DNA from: Thuidium tamariscinum | Taxonomy: Eukaryota > Streptophyta > Bryopsida > Hypnales > Thuidiaceae | Length of the DNA: 64,000 nt | Direction of reading: 5' to 3' | NCBI GenBank assembly: GCA_947034885.2 | Contig: OX344750.2 | Span: 33,466,821 to 33,530,820, forward strand | Part shown: one piece after another, positions 1 through 13,107 of the stretch | Numbering within the stretch: the stretch's first letter is position 1 | Layout of the letters: the number at the start of each line of letters is the position of its first letter | Program-made: the position numbers and the translations under genes | Notes under the pieces: generated by a model | Seen by the model: the letters and a program-made list of their open reading frames with translations, nothing else | What the model was told of the DNA's origin: nothing | Databases searched by the model: none

Positions 1-163
1 ACCTTAAAGATTGATGATCAATTTCAATCTTAAACTTGACTCCTAATAAATAATGTCTCCAAACCTTCAAAGAATGAATGATAGCAAGCAATTTTTTCTC
101 ATGAATCAAATAATTCAACTCAGTTGGACTTAACTTACGAGATTCGTAAGCAATTATCTACTT

Positions 164-815
164 GTTTTGGTTAATATCGAGGAAGCAAGTTTGTTTGAGA
201 GTGTTGTAGAAGCAATACACATAGTTGTTGCTAATGCTTTAAGAGTCGAGAGGGAGGCCAGAGGTGGTATTGGAGGTGCTGATGGAGATGGAGGAGTTAT
301 CGGTCAAAACGGTGGTATTAGCAATTTAAGGAGACAAAGATCAAAATCTCTAACTTCAAGGAGGAGCCAACATGGAAGATCTAAGCCTCTATCTTCAAGA
401 AGGAGGAGTGTGCATGGCAGGTCTAAGTCCCCATCTTGATCATCTACATGGGTCAAAGATATTTTCAAAGATAGATTTAAAAAGCGGATACAATCAAATT
501 CGAATCAAAAAAGTTGACATAGAAAAAAATGGATTTCGATCAAGATGGGGACTTAGACCTCCCACGCCCACTTTTCCTTCTTGAAGATGGAGACTTAGAT
601 CTCCCATGTCGGCTCTTCCTTGAAGTTAGAGATTTTGATCTCCCTCTCCTTAAATTGCTAATACCACCGTTTTGACCGATAATTCCTCCATCTCCATTAG
701 CACCTCCAATACCACCTCTGGCCTCCCTCTCCACTCTTAAAGCATTAACAACAGCTATGCATATTGCTTCTACAACACTCTCAGACAAACTTGCTTCCTC
801 CATATTAATCAAAAC
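164..815. mobile_element. LTR-retroelement fossil folded as an inverted repeat (Ty3/Gypsy-type RT fragment at centre)
   Basis: Two 278-nt arms (164-441 and 538-815) are inverted copies of each other around a 96-nt spacer. By eye they differ at about 8% over the first 95 nt, so the structure is not recent. Each arm encodes the same arginine/serine-rich segment, with repeated RSKS and RGRSKSPS-like motifs; this could be gag-like but I do not recognise it. The spacer reads SKIFSKIDLKSGYNQIRI in the plus direction, which matches the reverse-transcriptase core of Ty3/Gypsy elements. The element is a fragment: no LTR, protease or integrase is seen. The inverted arrangement probably arose by rearrangement or nested insertion. 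Confidence 0.6.
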
Positions 816-2017
816 TCAAACACTCCATATTCACCAATACCACCTCGTCCAATATATTTAATCTATAACCTCAACCATCCGACCATAGAGGAGAACCTAA
901 CAAGGAAAGTTCCTTTCCTCACCCCCGAGCTTTACATCTTATAGTCTCTAGGACTATGAGTTCCAACAAGATGAACTCTAGTGGAACTCCAATCACTCTT
1001 TTACTTTATTACCTTTACTTTATTCCTTCTAATCTTAATTATGCATAGATAGTCTCTAGAAGCATCCATCCTTAATATCTATGGACCGCACAACTCTTAG
1101 TATAGTCCACTTGTCCATATCTAGTGTTCCCTTGGACTCATCTAAGCCACAGTCCACTCCAGTGCTCCCTTGAATTATCCAAGCCACCGGTTTACTTTAG
1201 TGCTCCCTTGAACTCATCCAAGCCATCGATCCACTCAGTGCTCCCTTGAATTATTCAAGCCATGAATTCACCCTAGTGCTCCCTTAGACTCATTTGAGCC
1301 ACCGGTCCATCCCAGTGCTCCTTTGGATTATCTAAGCTACCGATTCACTCGAGTTGGAGTTGTTCTACTCCATTGAACACATCTGCAATGTAATCTTTAC
1401 CTTTGCGCTTACACACTAGCCATACAATATATGGTTAGTACCTTCATCCAACATCTATCCACATACCCTTTGAGGTACCTTATATTATGTGAATTTAAAA
1501 GTATGAGCCGATGAGCCTTGAAGACTATACACCTACGATATAAGTATCTATATTATAGTAACCTTTTATGATAAAGTCTATATATGCTATAAATATGTAT
1601 ATTATAGGTGTTTGTGTTATACACTCCTTCAATAGTTGCATGATATCTTTGTGTGCGTGTGTGTTCAAAGCTCACATGCTCACACTGACATGCTCACATA
1701 CTAGCATTGTTGATTGAGCATTGAGTTAAATTCCTATATTCATTTATAGGAAATAACCTTCAAAAATCAAGAGTGCTACAACTTTTTTAATATGCTAGCT
1801 TTCACTAATACCTTAGATTAGAATTTTTTTGAAAATCTTTTATCTATAAGATTATTGGAAATAATTTCAAAACAATTCATATACTACTTTTTGTATAATT
1901 TTGTAAATCTAAAGACTTCTATCAAATACAACTATTAAGGATTATACTTTATAATTTTTTCAATTAACCTATGAACATGTAAGATTACCAACTATTTATT
2001 TATGAGTTTTATGTTTT

Positions 2018-2020
<3 letters not shown>
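816..2020. other. Intergenic, AT-rich, with a short tandem repeat
   Basis: No gene is seen. It contains the 38-bp tandem repeat listed separately and, further on, unremarkable AT-rich DNA. A short TCACATGCTCACA-type duplication lies near 1,670-1,700. Confidence 0.5.
1123..1352. repeat. 38-bp tandem repeat, about six copies
   Basis: Units start at 1123, 1161, 1199, 1237, 1275 and 1314, spaced 38, 38, 38, 38 and 39 bp. The shared core is AGTGCTCCCTTGAAYT followed by CCAAGCCACCGGT. Units differ from each other at several sites. No ORF follows the period, so this is a minisatellite or the internal repeat of an old element. Confidence 0.8.

Positions 2021-2084
<64 letters not shown>
2021..2084. 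repeat. (AT)32 microsatellite
   Basis: An uninterrupted run of 32 AT dinucleotides lies in AT-rich DNA. It is likely to be length-variable. Confidence 0.95.
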
Positions 2085-2086
<2 letters not shown>

Positions 2087-2969
2087 ATTGTAGAACCAAG
2101 CAACATATAAAGCTTTGGACACTTGAAGAATTCAACCCACATCAACCAATACCAATATGATCTAAATGTGGCAATGGAACAATTAGGGCAGACAATCACT
2201 CTCTAAATTAAATATTGGGCACGTTTCTACTTTCCAACAAGTTCTTCTAATTAATTTCTATCGACTACTTGACATCTTTAATTGTTGAAAATGTGTCATA
2301 GGTATAGTCAATTTAAGTTGACCAAAGTCAATAATAGATATTTTATATTATTTGAACATCTATGTACTATGTCAATAGTGAATTATTTTTTGAAATTTTA
2401 ATGATTTCAACCCATTGCAATTGTAGTGATGCTTCATTTAGTTGTTATAAGTAAATAAGATATAATTTTGAATAGGATGTGTGCTTACATATCCTTTTAG
2501 TATATAATATTCAACAAGATGTCTATTTGCATAAGATAGATGTCCTTCAATGAAGAAAATTCTTTAATGGTTAGGGGTTTGCCATTTAGATTGACTAAAA
2601 ACAACCTTGACAACTTTGACAAATGTGAAATGGCTTTTGATGGACCACCGGTTCAAAAAAGACCTTAGTTGACTTGAAATAACTTTTGGTGAATTGTAAA
2701 TAAATTTTTTATAAGGAGGCCACTATGGATTTTGGTAGACCAATAATAAATGACTAAAAGGCACAAAAATAAAGGACTTGGGTTTGATAGAATGATAGGT
2801 GAGTATGTTATGAATAAGTTAGGATATCTCATTATTGAAAGTTGATGAGGGAGGAGGTCCATCAATGGAGCATCTAAGGGTAGGAATTGAATCTTTGGGA
2901 GGTGAAACATCTTGAAATATTTTTTAGTAAATTTTACGCAAAAGACAGGTAAAATGGATATCTAATCCA

Positions 2970-3379
2970 CATTAGATGTTTTTCAACCCCGCACAAGCCC
3001 CTTTCAATGTTATTCCCCGAAATTGTTCCCTATGAATGAAACCAATGGTTGGTTCTAAATCTTTGAGAAGAAAAAATACAAAATTAGAAAAAAAATTTCA
3101 AAGTTTTCACAAAGTATATAAAAACTGAAAACCAATTAAATTTTTTTTCATCAATTCATTTTTAAAATATTTAATAATTAATTAAAAAAAATTAATTAAT
3201 TAATATTATCTAATGTGGCAGTCTCTTGACTACATCATGCCGATGCTTCTGGTGTTATTGCCTTGATCTCCGGTGTTGCTATCTTGGCTTCTGGTGCTAT
3301 CGTTCCACATGGTAGTACTCCCAAAGTTCCCACAGCTTGGAAATCCATAGTCTTCTAAATGCCCCCAAAACATCTAATG
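2970..3379. mobile_element. Putative 410-bp TIR element (MITE) nested in a dispersed repeat
   Basis: The ends are inverted copies: CATTAGATGTTTT at 2,970 and AAAACATCTAATG ending at 3,379. The segment is missing from the related repeat at 22 kb, which supports insertion. There is no coding capacity. I find no clear target duplication, so the superfamily is unknown. Confidence 0.45.
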
Positions 3380-3445
3380 AGTTGTTTCATATTTTGGGGG
3401 GGCTTCATAGAATTAGTTATAAAATTTTGAAGTTGAAGTGGCATA

Positions 3446-3559
3446 GGGCTCTAAAATGAAGCATCTCCTAAGATGTACATTGTTTGTATATTGCTAAAAG
3501 ATATGAAAAGAAACATGAACAAATAGAATACATTTAATGAGGTGCTTCATTTTAGAGCC
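3446..3559. repeat. Short inverted repeat with GGCTCTAAAAT ends
   Basis: GGGCTCTAAAATGAAGCATC begins at 3,446 and its near-complement ends at 3,559, leaving about 70 nt between the arms. The related copy at about 22,288-22,383 keeps the same inverted arms with a changed inner sequence. It may be a small TIR element or the folded end of the larger dispersed repeat. Confidence 0.5.
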
Positions 3560-3599
3560 TACACACTTTTAGAACCTCCTCCCTTAAATGGACAATTGA

Positions 3600-4760
3600 C
3601 AAAGAATGATAAAACAAAAAATTCTATATATTATATGACATCCAAGATTCTAGAAGTCCATGTTTGTAGCCTATATACTTAGATATTCTATTTTTAGAGT
3701 GTTTTATTTGACCAATCATTTAGTCCCAACTCCCAACCAAATGATGTCTTGTGCATAGTCATTTTCTAGTTAATACAAATTACATTGTAAATACATAATT
3801 TCTAATTTTCAATTTTTATTGCACATGCATAATGATATCATGCACATTTGTGAATGTTCCATGTTCCATGGCATGTATCATTTATTGATTGACAAGGACT
3901 TTAACATCATATACAAATTGTTTTAAATTAAATGAGCAAATATTTCTATATCATATCAATATGAGACAAGACATAGGGTATAAGGTTGGAAATTTTGATT
4001 GCATAATATTGCTAATATTCAGTTTTTGTTATATCTTACAACATAACCAAAATATTTTTTTGAAATCAAAAACATTATAATCCTAAAGTAGCTTTTGATG
4101 TTTTAATTCTAAAGTAGACAATTGTCTTAAAATACATTCGTCTCTTCATATATATATAGTAAATCCGATATACTCTAGAACATGTGAAATGCTAACAAGT
4201 TGTTTGTCTCATCCCATCCAATAGTGCCAACCAAATACAATATTATGGGCACTCATTGCACATCCCTCATATGTAGTTGTAAAGCCATTTTTCTTTATGC
4301 TTGTCTTGATTTTGTGATGTTTGAAGTGGACACCACCTTTTATCATTCATGACTCTTTGGATTGTAATAAGCCTTCCATTCATCACTTGTGGCATCTTAA
4401 AAAAAATTCCTACTTGGCCTCCATAGTCTTTCTCTAAATGAACAATTCTAACACATGCTAGTAAAAATGCAGTGAAAAAAATTCCAAACCATTTAAGGTC
4501 TCATATTCTACATTATAATGTTCTATAGAGTATCTTTTATGCCAAGATTTGAATAAATGATTGTAAATAGACTTTATTGAATGACTAAAATGAAGTAAAA
4601 GAACAAAAACTACCAAGCCTTCCATGCAAGACTATTATAGAATTTTTTTTTCTTCTTGTTGGTTGACCTTTGGTTTTCCTTAGCAAGGTACAATGCCACC
4701 ACTTCACGTTGTAGAATCATGTAGTCTAACTTTTTTATCTTTAGAGCTACTTTTTAATTT
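3600..4760. other. AT-rich intergenic DNA
   Basis: No gene, structured repeat or recognisable element was seen on either strand. Confidence 0.4.
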
Positions 4761-4764
4761 TTTT

Positions 4765-6180
4765 TGTAAACTTTATATATATATATCTCATTCTATTTCT
4801 AGTATATAGTGGAAATAGAACTATATTTTACCATATAAGTGTGAAATGGGTTAAGTAAGTAGTAATTAGGGGAAGAAATTAGTAATTGGAAAAGATTAAA
4901 GCAAAAGGCAAAAGATAAAGATAAAGATAAAGATGAAGAAAAAGAAAAAGAAAAAGAACCTAGGGTTTCAGGAGGTGCGTGAGAACGTTGCGTTGAAAGC
5001 AAGCGCTGCGACCTCTCCGATCACCCCCCGAAAATTTGACATTTATCTTACTCCTACTCTCATTTTTTTTCTCTCTCCTCCCATGCTGTTCATCGTCTTC
5101 ATTTTTTTGTGCGTAATTTTGCGCTGTAAATTCATCTTTTTAATATAATTTATGTGCGTTTATTTTCAATGCTATGAATTTGGGCGATTGTTGTTTGGGG
5201 CATGCAATTCGTGTTTGCTGAATGCGTGTGTGTATTTGAAAGATTGTATGCATGTTGTTGAATTGTTTGGCTATTGTGTACACTGTAAGTTCCGGTGTTG
5301 GTGCGAGTGGAAGATGGTGTGTTGTTGAGCGGATCGCAGATCAAGTTATTGCGGTGATTGCGGTGGGGAAAATGTTGATTAATTCGAAAACCTGTGAATG
5401 CTGGTGAGGAATTTTGTGCAACAGACTGGTTGGAAGAATCAGAGTTTGCGAGTGGAGCCACGAAATCGATGCTGTGAACGGGGGGGTGTGAGCGGGATTT
5501 TGTGAGACGAGAGTTTTGACTCAATCATCACAGGACCGAAGGCCCTGATTGCACCAGTTTATTACCTGTGAATTTCACGTTGGTGTGGAGAAGCCTGTGA
5601 ATGTGAGAGAGGACACTAAAATCGCTCAAGCTTCTACATGTGTGCACAGGCTGGTTTTAATTGGTTGATAAGATAAATTGAATGTGATTAATTTGCTAGG
5701 ATGCATTGTTAGAAGTTAATGTGAGTGTGCATTGCGTTAGAAGTGGCTGAATTCAATTGGAATTTGTAGCCAGGTTGTGAATCGAAAATGTTACAGTCAT
5801 AGTTTTGCAAAATCAGTGAATTTTGAACTAGAATAACTTCTTGTGTACAAGGAATCAGGAAGTGTAAATCATACTGATGGAAAGAGAAAAGAATTTCAGG
5901 CAGGATAGACTCAAGAAATTCTCAAATCGGGCTAAAATCGCATGAGATATTAGACGTCGAAATCTAGTCTGTGCATACTGCGGGAAAGTATTAGGTTTGG
6001 GATTCAGGTCCCAAGATAGGGTGAGATGCCCGACGAGGTCTCAAGTTAGAGTTGAGACCTTGGGTGGATCTCAATTGAACTGTTGAAATCTCAATTGTTA
6101 CCTGGTTCTTGAAACGAGTTGATACCTGACTAGAAGTCCGGGAGTCTGCCGGGTATCAACCGGGGTAAAATTAAAATTGA
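4765..6180 (+). other. GC-richer, leader-like stretch (possible non-coding transcript or orphan first exon)
   Basis: A TATATATATATCTCATTC element near 4,775 is followed by GATAAA and GAAAAA repeats, then CCTAGGGTTTCAGGAGG (near 4,960), a telo-box-like motif common in plant 5' leaders. From 4,975 to about 6,180 the sequence is richer in CpG and TG than its surroundings. No convincing ORF continues: the 124-codon minus-strand ORF at 5,150-5,524 is low-complexity and resembles no family I know. It could be the promoter and first exon or intron of a transcript without a protein, or of a gene whose body has been lost. Confidence 0.25.
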
Positions 6181-7540
6181 AATTAAAAGATAAAAATAAA
6201 AAGTTTAATAAGATATTTATTAAAAAAAAAAAAAATTTTGATTGGATGGTTGTAAGTATAATGTTTAAATGTGCTTTGTATTGATTTGGGATTGTAGGTA
6301 GTTGCTAACCTTTGATATTGGCCATATTGTCCTAGAGCCTTGGGGTGACTTATTGTAAGCCTTTCCAAACCCTTAATTCTAATTTGTTTTGAAATATTGA
6401 ATACATATATTTGTACTATTTTCAAAGTACTATAGTGGGCTGTACTAAAGTCTAAGTCCTGCATTGCATCCATACACAAGTCAGTCCACATTGAACTATT
6501 GTTCCAGAACTATTGTCACAAGCCCTAGAACACTAGATAGGACAGAGACATGCATGTTGAGTCTTTTCATCTTATAATGGACGGATGAGTGTTCCTTGAG
6601 GTTTGTAGTGGGAATAAGAGTGAATTTACATTCTACTTACTAAACTCTAATACATAACGACATTTGAACACTACACTAGCCTTACATAGATCATTCCCTG
6701 GCGTTCGAACTCGGTAGTGTTTGGAATAAGGATTCCAAAAACCTAACTACAAATCACTTCAATTGTAAGGATGAATATTAAGTTGCAAAGTTAGGTTTCA
6801 CAAGTACTTTTACAACAATTAAAAGAAAACACTAACTTCTAATTGTACTACAAAACTAGAGTGAATCAAAAGTTAACCTACAATAATATAAAATTTAGTT
6901 GAAGCAATTGCAAAAAGTTGTAGTAGCCCTACAACCTACACTAAAATGTGAAAATCACTAGAAGTTGAAGCACCCTAGAACAAAAATCAATATTTGATAC
7001 AATGATAGATTTTGAAAAATGGATTTCAAATTTTATTTAAAAGAGGAACCTGAAAAATTTGTTACAAAGATGTTGGAGAAAAATATTTCACAAAAAATGT
7101 TGGCATGGAACCAAGTTATAAAAAAAAATGTTTTTTTCTAATTTAGTAAGTTCAAAAAGTCACGGGTATGGTGTGTCAAATTTTCACTTTCCACATTCTA
7201 AATAAAAAACACAATGCAATGTAATTGATTTGGAACCTCAAAGATTTACATGGTTGCAACTTATAAATTTGATTGTCAAGAATTGACTATTCCAGAGGAA
7301 ATTGTAGCAAAAAGAGAATGAGACAAGGGGAAGGAAAAATGTGGCCACTTTACCACTATCAATAGCCAAGCCTAAATTAGAAAGACATATTAGATTTGGT
7401 ATCTAGCCCTTTTATGATTTCAATGTTGATTCAAAATCCAATGAAGAACTTATTGATAAATAAATGACTTTATATCAATCCTTTATTGATATGCATTTCT
7501 AATACATTTATTGTTGTAGAAGACAATTTTGAAGGGTATG
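6181..7540. other. AT-rich intergenic DNA
   Basis: No gene or element with clear ends was seen. Confidence 0.4.
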
Positions 7541-7544
7541 CTTA

Positions 7545-8600
7545 CTTCTAAAGTCCCAAGGCCATTTTCTTGCCAAAAAACATTCAAAACTATCATTTTC
7601 AATGCAACTTGAACAATATTTTTTTTTCATATCCAACTAGCAGATCTTGCACTAGACTAGTATGAAGATATTTCAAAAAAAGTTTAAGAACTTTGATTGT
7701 ATTGATCACCATATGTGAGTGTTGAAAGTAAAAAAATGAGCTATTTTGCATTTTTGCTTCTAAATTGACTAGGTTATACTTCTTTGTATCCTCTAAACTA
7801 AATTTTTTTGTATTACAAATATTGGATTGATATTTATTTATTTATTTTAAAGAGTTTAGTTGAAAATTGAGGATAAACAATTCATCCCCCAAAATGTGAT
7901 TTTCATTCTTTAAAAAATTGTTAAGTGAAACCATGTAACTATGAAATAGAAGGAAAAACTTAATTACGGATAGCTCTTAGATGAAATTGAAATACATATG
8001 GTGGAAACACCCAAAACCGTCCAAATAAGGAATTCAGCATAGTTGGAGGCATCTTTTTGTAAAAATAATATTTTTCTAGTATTAGCAAGTGAAGATTATG
8101 AATATTAAAAAAAATTAGATTTTTTGGACGCCATATGTAATTTCTATGATTTTCAAAAGTGTTGGCCCCCTAGACCATTGAAACTGTTCAATAGATGACC
8201 CCAAATTTGAATTGTAATGAAATTAGCAGTGAGCCAATGAGGTTTTGGTATGTGTCTTTTATATGCGTCAGCAAATTAGAATCAAGCATTTGGCAAACAC
8301 ATTCACTAAAGTCTAGGAATGCAATTAGATGAGTCTAGGGTCCAATGCAAGATACAAACTGTGCACGGTATTGGGTGTTTTTCTCTTAATCCCAATGGTG
8401 AAATTATTCTAGAAAGCAAACTACTCCACGTGCAATTTTTTTGAATGAAAATAGTTAAAATTGAGATTATACATTATTCAATACATTATTTTCTAAAAAA
8501 TTTGCTAAAATTGCATGCAAAATAAGAAGCTTCATAACCTTTTCATCACTCATTTAAATGGAATGAATCAAATGATTTCATACAAACAAAAATACAACAT
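7545..8600. mobile_element. Decayed relative of the TTAA-flanked element at 38,173-39,103
   Basis: The start (CTAAAGTCCCAAGGCCATTTTC then GCCAAAAAACATTCAAAAC) aligns by eye with the left end of the 38.17-kb element. Later blocks also match in the same order: CATTCTTTAAAAAATTGTTAA near 7,905, AATCCCAATGGTGA near 8,388, and AATGGAATGAATCAAA near 8,560. The TTAA termini are no longer intact. No protein is encoded. Confidence 0.45.
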
Positions 8601-11230
8601 TGATATTATAAATAATTATTAAAAAAATTCCTACATTCATTAATTTGAAGCTTATTGTTATTGTAGGACAACTTTTGTTCTTAGGCATTGACTAAAATTA
8701 AATATTATATTCTTGAAAAGCTTATCAATCTTTGTATTTTTGAAAAAAATGAGACCATAGATACTTGTCTAAACCTTGAAGAAACAATCACAACCAAATT
8801 TGTATTCCCTCTATGAAAACTTAAAAAGTCTCATTACAAGAACCTTTTATAATTATTCTATACAACCAACATTTTTTAAATAGGAATTGTTTTACATTGT
8901 GCAAATTCTTAAAGAGTCATCAATTGCAAGTTCCTTATCCATTTTAAATAACTATCATCTATTGTAATAGAACAAGTATCCCATCACATGGTCATTTCAT
9001 ACTGCACCTTTTTACCTTTGGTATCCTATATATGATCTCAAACTCTAGTATTACTAACAAGTTTTGTCATTTGTAGATTCTTAAAATGTCTCATTGATTG
9101 CAAGATTATGTCCATTCCAAACAACAACTCCTATTGGAAGAGGATTATCAAAGGACCAATCACATTAACGTATTTACAAATTCTAAGAATTTCTAATTGG
9201 CTACAATGTCTTTCTCTATTTTATATTACCAACATCCATTGTTAGAAAGGGTGACAAATGATGAAATTCCCATCATATTGTAAATTCAAATATCATTTCT
9301 GAAACTTCTAATATCCTATGCATGATTTCAAACATTTGTTTGTGACTAACTAAGTCCATTTCCAATATTATAGATTGTCTCATTGATCACAAAATACTTG
9401 TCTATCGAGATGACTATCATTCATTGGAAGGGTAATGCTAAAGATCCTATTACTTGGTATTGTGTACTAACCTTCTCTACCTTCCAATATTGTGTGTCAC
9501 ATCAAAATTCAACAATCAATTCATACAAAATTGTCTTCATTTTGAAAGACAAAATATAATTTCTAAATTTTCTAATTAATAAGTTTTAGCTTCAAATAAA
9601 AAGATTATTCAATTAAATTATAGAGAATTTTTCAACAAGAAATCTTAATATTCAATAAATTAGACTATATTGCATCTTGTAGTCATTGATAATAAATAAA
9701 ACTACATAAAGAGATGATCAAGATTCAAAATTATTGGGAATAAAAACTAAGTAAGAAAGAATTATTTGAATGTCATGCCAAACTTTGAAGAAATGAAGGT
9801 AGCACATTTGAAAAATCTTTAGAATTTAGTGCTCAAGTTAGGCAATATGTATTTGGGACATAATTAAACCCAAAATCTAATTGGTGATAGAAGAGCCTAC
9901 ATCATAGTAGCTAAAAATAAAACAAAAGCGTACATAGGAGGCAAGTTGAAAAGTCCTTCCCGTCCCCTTCAAATGCACCAACCAACAAGGATAATTCTAT
10001 TTTTTGCAATCTACACTACATTGAAGTAATAAATTGTAGCTCAATCTTTATCAAGTTGTACTCTAACACTTGGCTTATCCTTGCACTTCGTTGATGACAT
10101 TGAGCCTTGTGATTCCCAAGGGAGTAAGGGTTTCTACTTTACTCCTTCCACAAATTTCCCATAGTGAGGTAGTATAAACTACTTCCATTCTACAATTGTG
10201 GTGTCAAATGGAGCTACCTATTGAAGGTGAGTGGTGTGGCTATAGGATAATAAGCATTGTGGTCTCTCAATATTTGTAAAATAACCCCTATGTATATTGA
10301 TGAGTATTTTTATTGAATGATCCAAAGAATCCTTTAACTCTCATAAGTTTAGAGTTGTTTATCAAAAACATGAAGAAGTATGGAAGAGTAAAAATCTCCA
10401 AGTATAACAAGTAGACGGTCAAAAGTTTGTCTTAAAAATTAATAATGAAAAGAAGAAGACAAGAAATCTTGAATGAGTAGGAGCTGGAGGAATGTGGGCA
10501 ATTCGGCTTGTATAAAGGCGTAGAGAAAAATTGACAAGGAAGGAAAAATGGAGGGAAATGTGAGATGATTGCACTCAAGATGAAATTAAGTCATGATTGC
10601 AAATTGTAAAATTTGAACACTTGATATCACACTTCTGGGGAACTTATAATTTCCTATTGTCAAAGTATAATTAAAAAAAATCAAAGCTTCATTCCAATTT
10701 TCTTCAAATTTTCATTAGAAGATTATAAAAATTAGTAAGTAATTTTAGGTGGCTCTAGGTGGACAATGAAGAACCAAATATAGATGAGGAGATAGGCAAA
10801 AATGTATATAAAACAATCATTTGGCTTCAAATTAAAGTCCACATCCATAAGGTTTCATTCACAACACTTTAAAGAGTTGTGTCACTTCAAAATTTCATGA
10901 CTATATCACATGCATTTCAAACAAATGGGCAAATGGGTAGAAGAATTCCATAACCTAGTTGCTCAAAAAATGAAAAATAAACCATACAAACATCATTTAT
11001 CATGCTAATATATATTATTTGAATATAGAAAAATAGTATTTGGTAGAATCCCCAACTCCACCAAATGATTATTAATTTTCATTGGAAAAAGAATCAATTC
11101 CTAGGATAATTGTATACTTTACCACCCAAATTCATTGTTGTCTACAATAATGATATATAAATGCTCTACCAAAAAAAGTGTTTATACTATCTTACTTGAG
11201 GAACAACTTCAGTATAGATTAAGAAATTTT
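8601..11230. other. AT-rich intergenic DNA with weak internal repetition
   Basis: Similar phrases (TCATTGATTGCAAG followed by a CCAT..AACTATCAT-like block) recur near 8,911, 9,086 and 9,372, suggesting very old tandem or dispersed repeats. No gene is visible. Confidence 0.35.
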
Positions 11231-11239
11231 TTTTCTTCC

Positions 11240-12200
11240 AAAACTAACATATATCATGTTAAGATTGATTTAGGGTGATTTAGATCTTTCAAAATGTAAC
11301 ATTTGGTAAGAATTCAATTTTGGCACTATATTAAAAGAAATAACCATCAAGTACAATAGTAACAATGACTTCCAAACTCTAAATTCTAATTCTTTTAAAA
11401 TTAATACATGCCATATTGTAAGTGATTTGTTATATGAATCATGGATTATGGCCACCAAAATATTAATATTCAAACCCAAGTATTTGATCCCAAAATACCT
11501 CTACATAAGTGCCACATATGTTAGCATTGGAATGAATAAGAAGATTAGTGTAGTTTTTGATAAAAATCCTATAAGTCTAATTTGTGCTTGAACTTAATTA
11601 ATATCTAAACACTCCTATTGGTTGGTTTTAGTGAATTTTGAAAGTAGGTCAACAATTGGGCTTTAGCATAAAGTAGTCCCTTAGGTGGCATAGACCATTC
11701 AAAATCTAAGTGTGAAATTCCAATATTGGCACTACTTTGCAAAAACTAACCTTTATAATACATGATAATACTAATAATTTTCAAACTAAAATCATATTCT
11801 TTTCAAATGATAGTCATGTTATGATTGATTTAGAGTGACATAGACCTTGAAAATTTGACAGGAAAATTCAATTTCAGTACTACCTTGCAAAAACTAACCT
11901 TCACATAGGTAATACCAATCCATAACACTTTCAAACCCAATATCCTATTTTGAGCTTGAACCTAGGATTAGATTTAAAAACTTGATAACTTGAACTGATT
12001 AAAAATAAGTATTGGTCTATATATACAAACACTAGTAACTTTGAAATGAGAAATCCTATTTTTTCTTACAAAAAATAGCACATGTCCATCCACCATATTG
12101 TCATTGATTTTGAGTGACAAACACCTTTCAAAAATTTGATGTGGAACTTCAATTTCTCACAACTACCTTGTGTAACTTTCAAAATTGGTCTTCATGTACA
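11240..12200. repeat. Decayed tandem-type repeat, spacing about 140-150 bp or multiples
   Basis: A block like CATGTTATGATTGATTTAG + AGTGACATAGACCTTTCAAAA, followed by TTGGCACTACCTTGCAAAAA, recurs near 11,250, 11,400 (partial), 11,690 (partial), 11,816 and 12,098. Spacings cluster around 140-150 bp or twice that. The copies are strongly diverged, as expected of an old satellite-like array or the body of a repetitive element. Confidence 0.4.
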
Positions 12201-13107
12201 ATAATAAGATAGGAGGTTCAAAATCTGCTCATGTATTCAAAATTGCCTCTATACATTTTTTTGAAATGGACATGAGATGGTTCATAAGTTGGTTTCTCTA
12301 TTCATCAAATGGATTAACAAGAAAAATAATATTCATTTCAAGATCCAATCATTCTCCTTGCTTTCTCCATTTCTCTTTACAATTTGCAATTGAATAATTA
12401 TAGGAAGTCCTAGGGTCATAAATAGTTGCTTATAACACAACTTGTTTGAAAATTTCCCAATAATTCAATTAAGCTTTAAGAAATATGAAATCACTTCTAT
12501 TACAACCACATCTATTTCTCTTTGTTTGAGAAATGAGCTAAAAATATTCCTATCAGAGGAAATACAACGGAAAAAGATGGACCAACCTCCAAATGAGCAA
12601 TTTTTGAGCCTCTCATCTTTCCACCCATCCCACTTAGTAGCTTCCAAACCCAGAATCCTATGTTTAGCTAATTATCAATTGGGGTGAATTAGCCCCCCTT
12701 GCTTCACCCTTCCAAATCATTTTAGGGGTGCAATTTAAAAAATAGCCCCCTATTTTTTGCTTGAATACTTCACCTAGTACTCCCCTCACTCCCTTCCCTT
12801 CCAGTTTGTTTTTCTTTTGATTTGGTGCAAAATTGCACCCAATTTTTCGGCGTAGCACCAAGCCTATAAGAAAAAAACAATAAGATTTTGGATGAAATCG
12901 CCAATGAACTTCAATTTTTTATAAATATTGGATGAAATCATCCAATAATGGATGAAAATAGAATGATAGATATGTATTATGTATTAATATGATAATTTCT
13001 ATCCAATATATGGATGAATGTTGAGATTTGGAGCTCCACAGTAAAATGACATATCGCCACTTTGTCGCTTCATAAGAAATGAAAAAAACAACCCTACTCC
13101 CTTCACC
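12201..13107. other. Intergenic DNA upstream of the MATH gene
   Basis: No gene is seen. A perfect short palindrome, GGTGCAAAATTGCACC, lies near 12,823, and a TTGGATGAAATC phrase is repeated at 12,888 and 12,927. ORFs here are short and without family resemblance. Confidence 0.4.

Larger units (their letters stand above)
2660..3590. repeat. Dispersed repeat, copy 1 (related to 22,010-22,400)
   Basis: Two parts of this stretch match 22,010-22,400 in the same orientation: about 2,690-2,930, which includes GAGGTGAAACAT, and 3,405-3,590, which includes TAGAATTAGTTATRAAAT and GGCTCTAAAAT. Copy 1 carries about 460 bp between these parts that copy 2 lacks, and most of that is the TIR element at 2,970-3,379. 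The family is not identified. Confidence 0.6.

Noticed and set aside
1123-1352. CRISPR-like regular repeats
   Set aside because: Units are directly adjacent without unique spacers, and the genome is eukaryotic.
5150-5524. 124-codon minus-strand ORF
   Set aside because: Asn/Ser/Thr/His-rich low complexity, no family resemblance, and it overlaps the proposed plus-strand leader.
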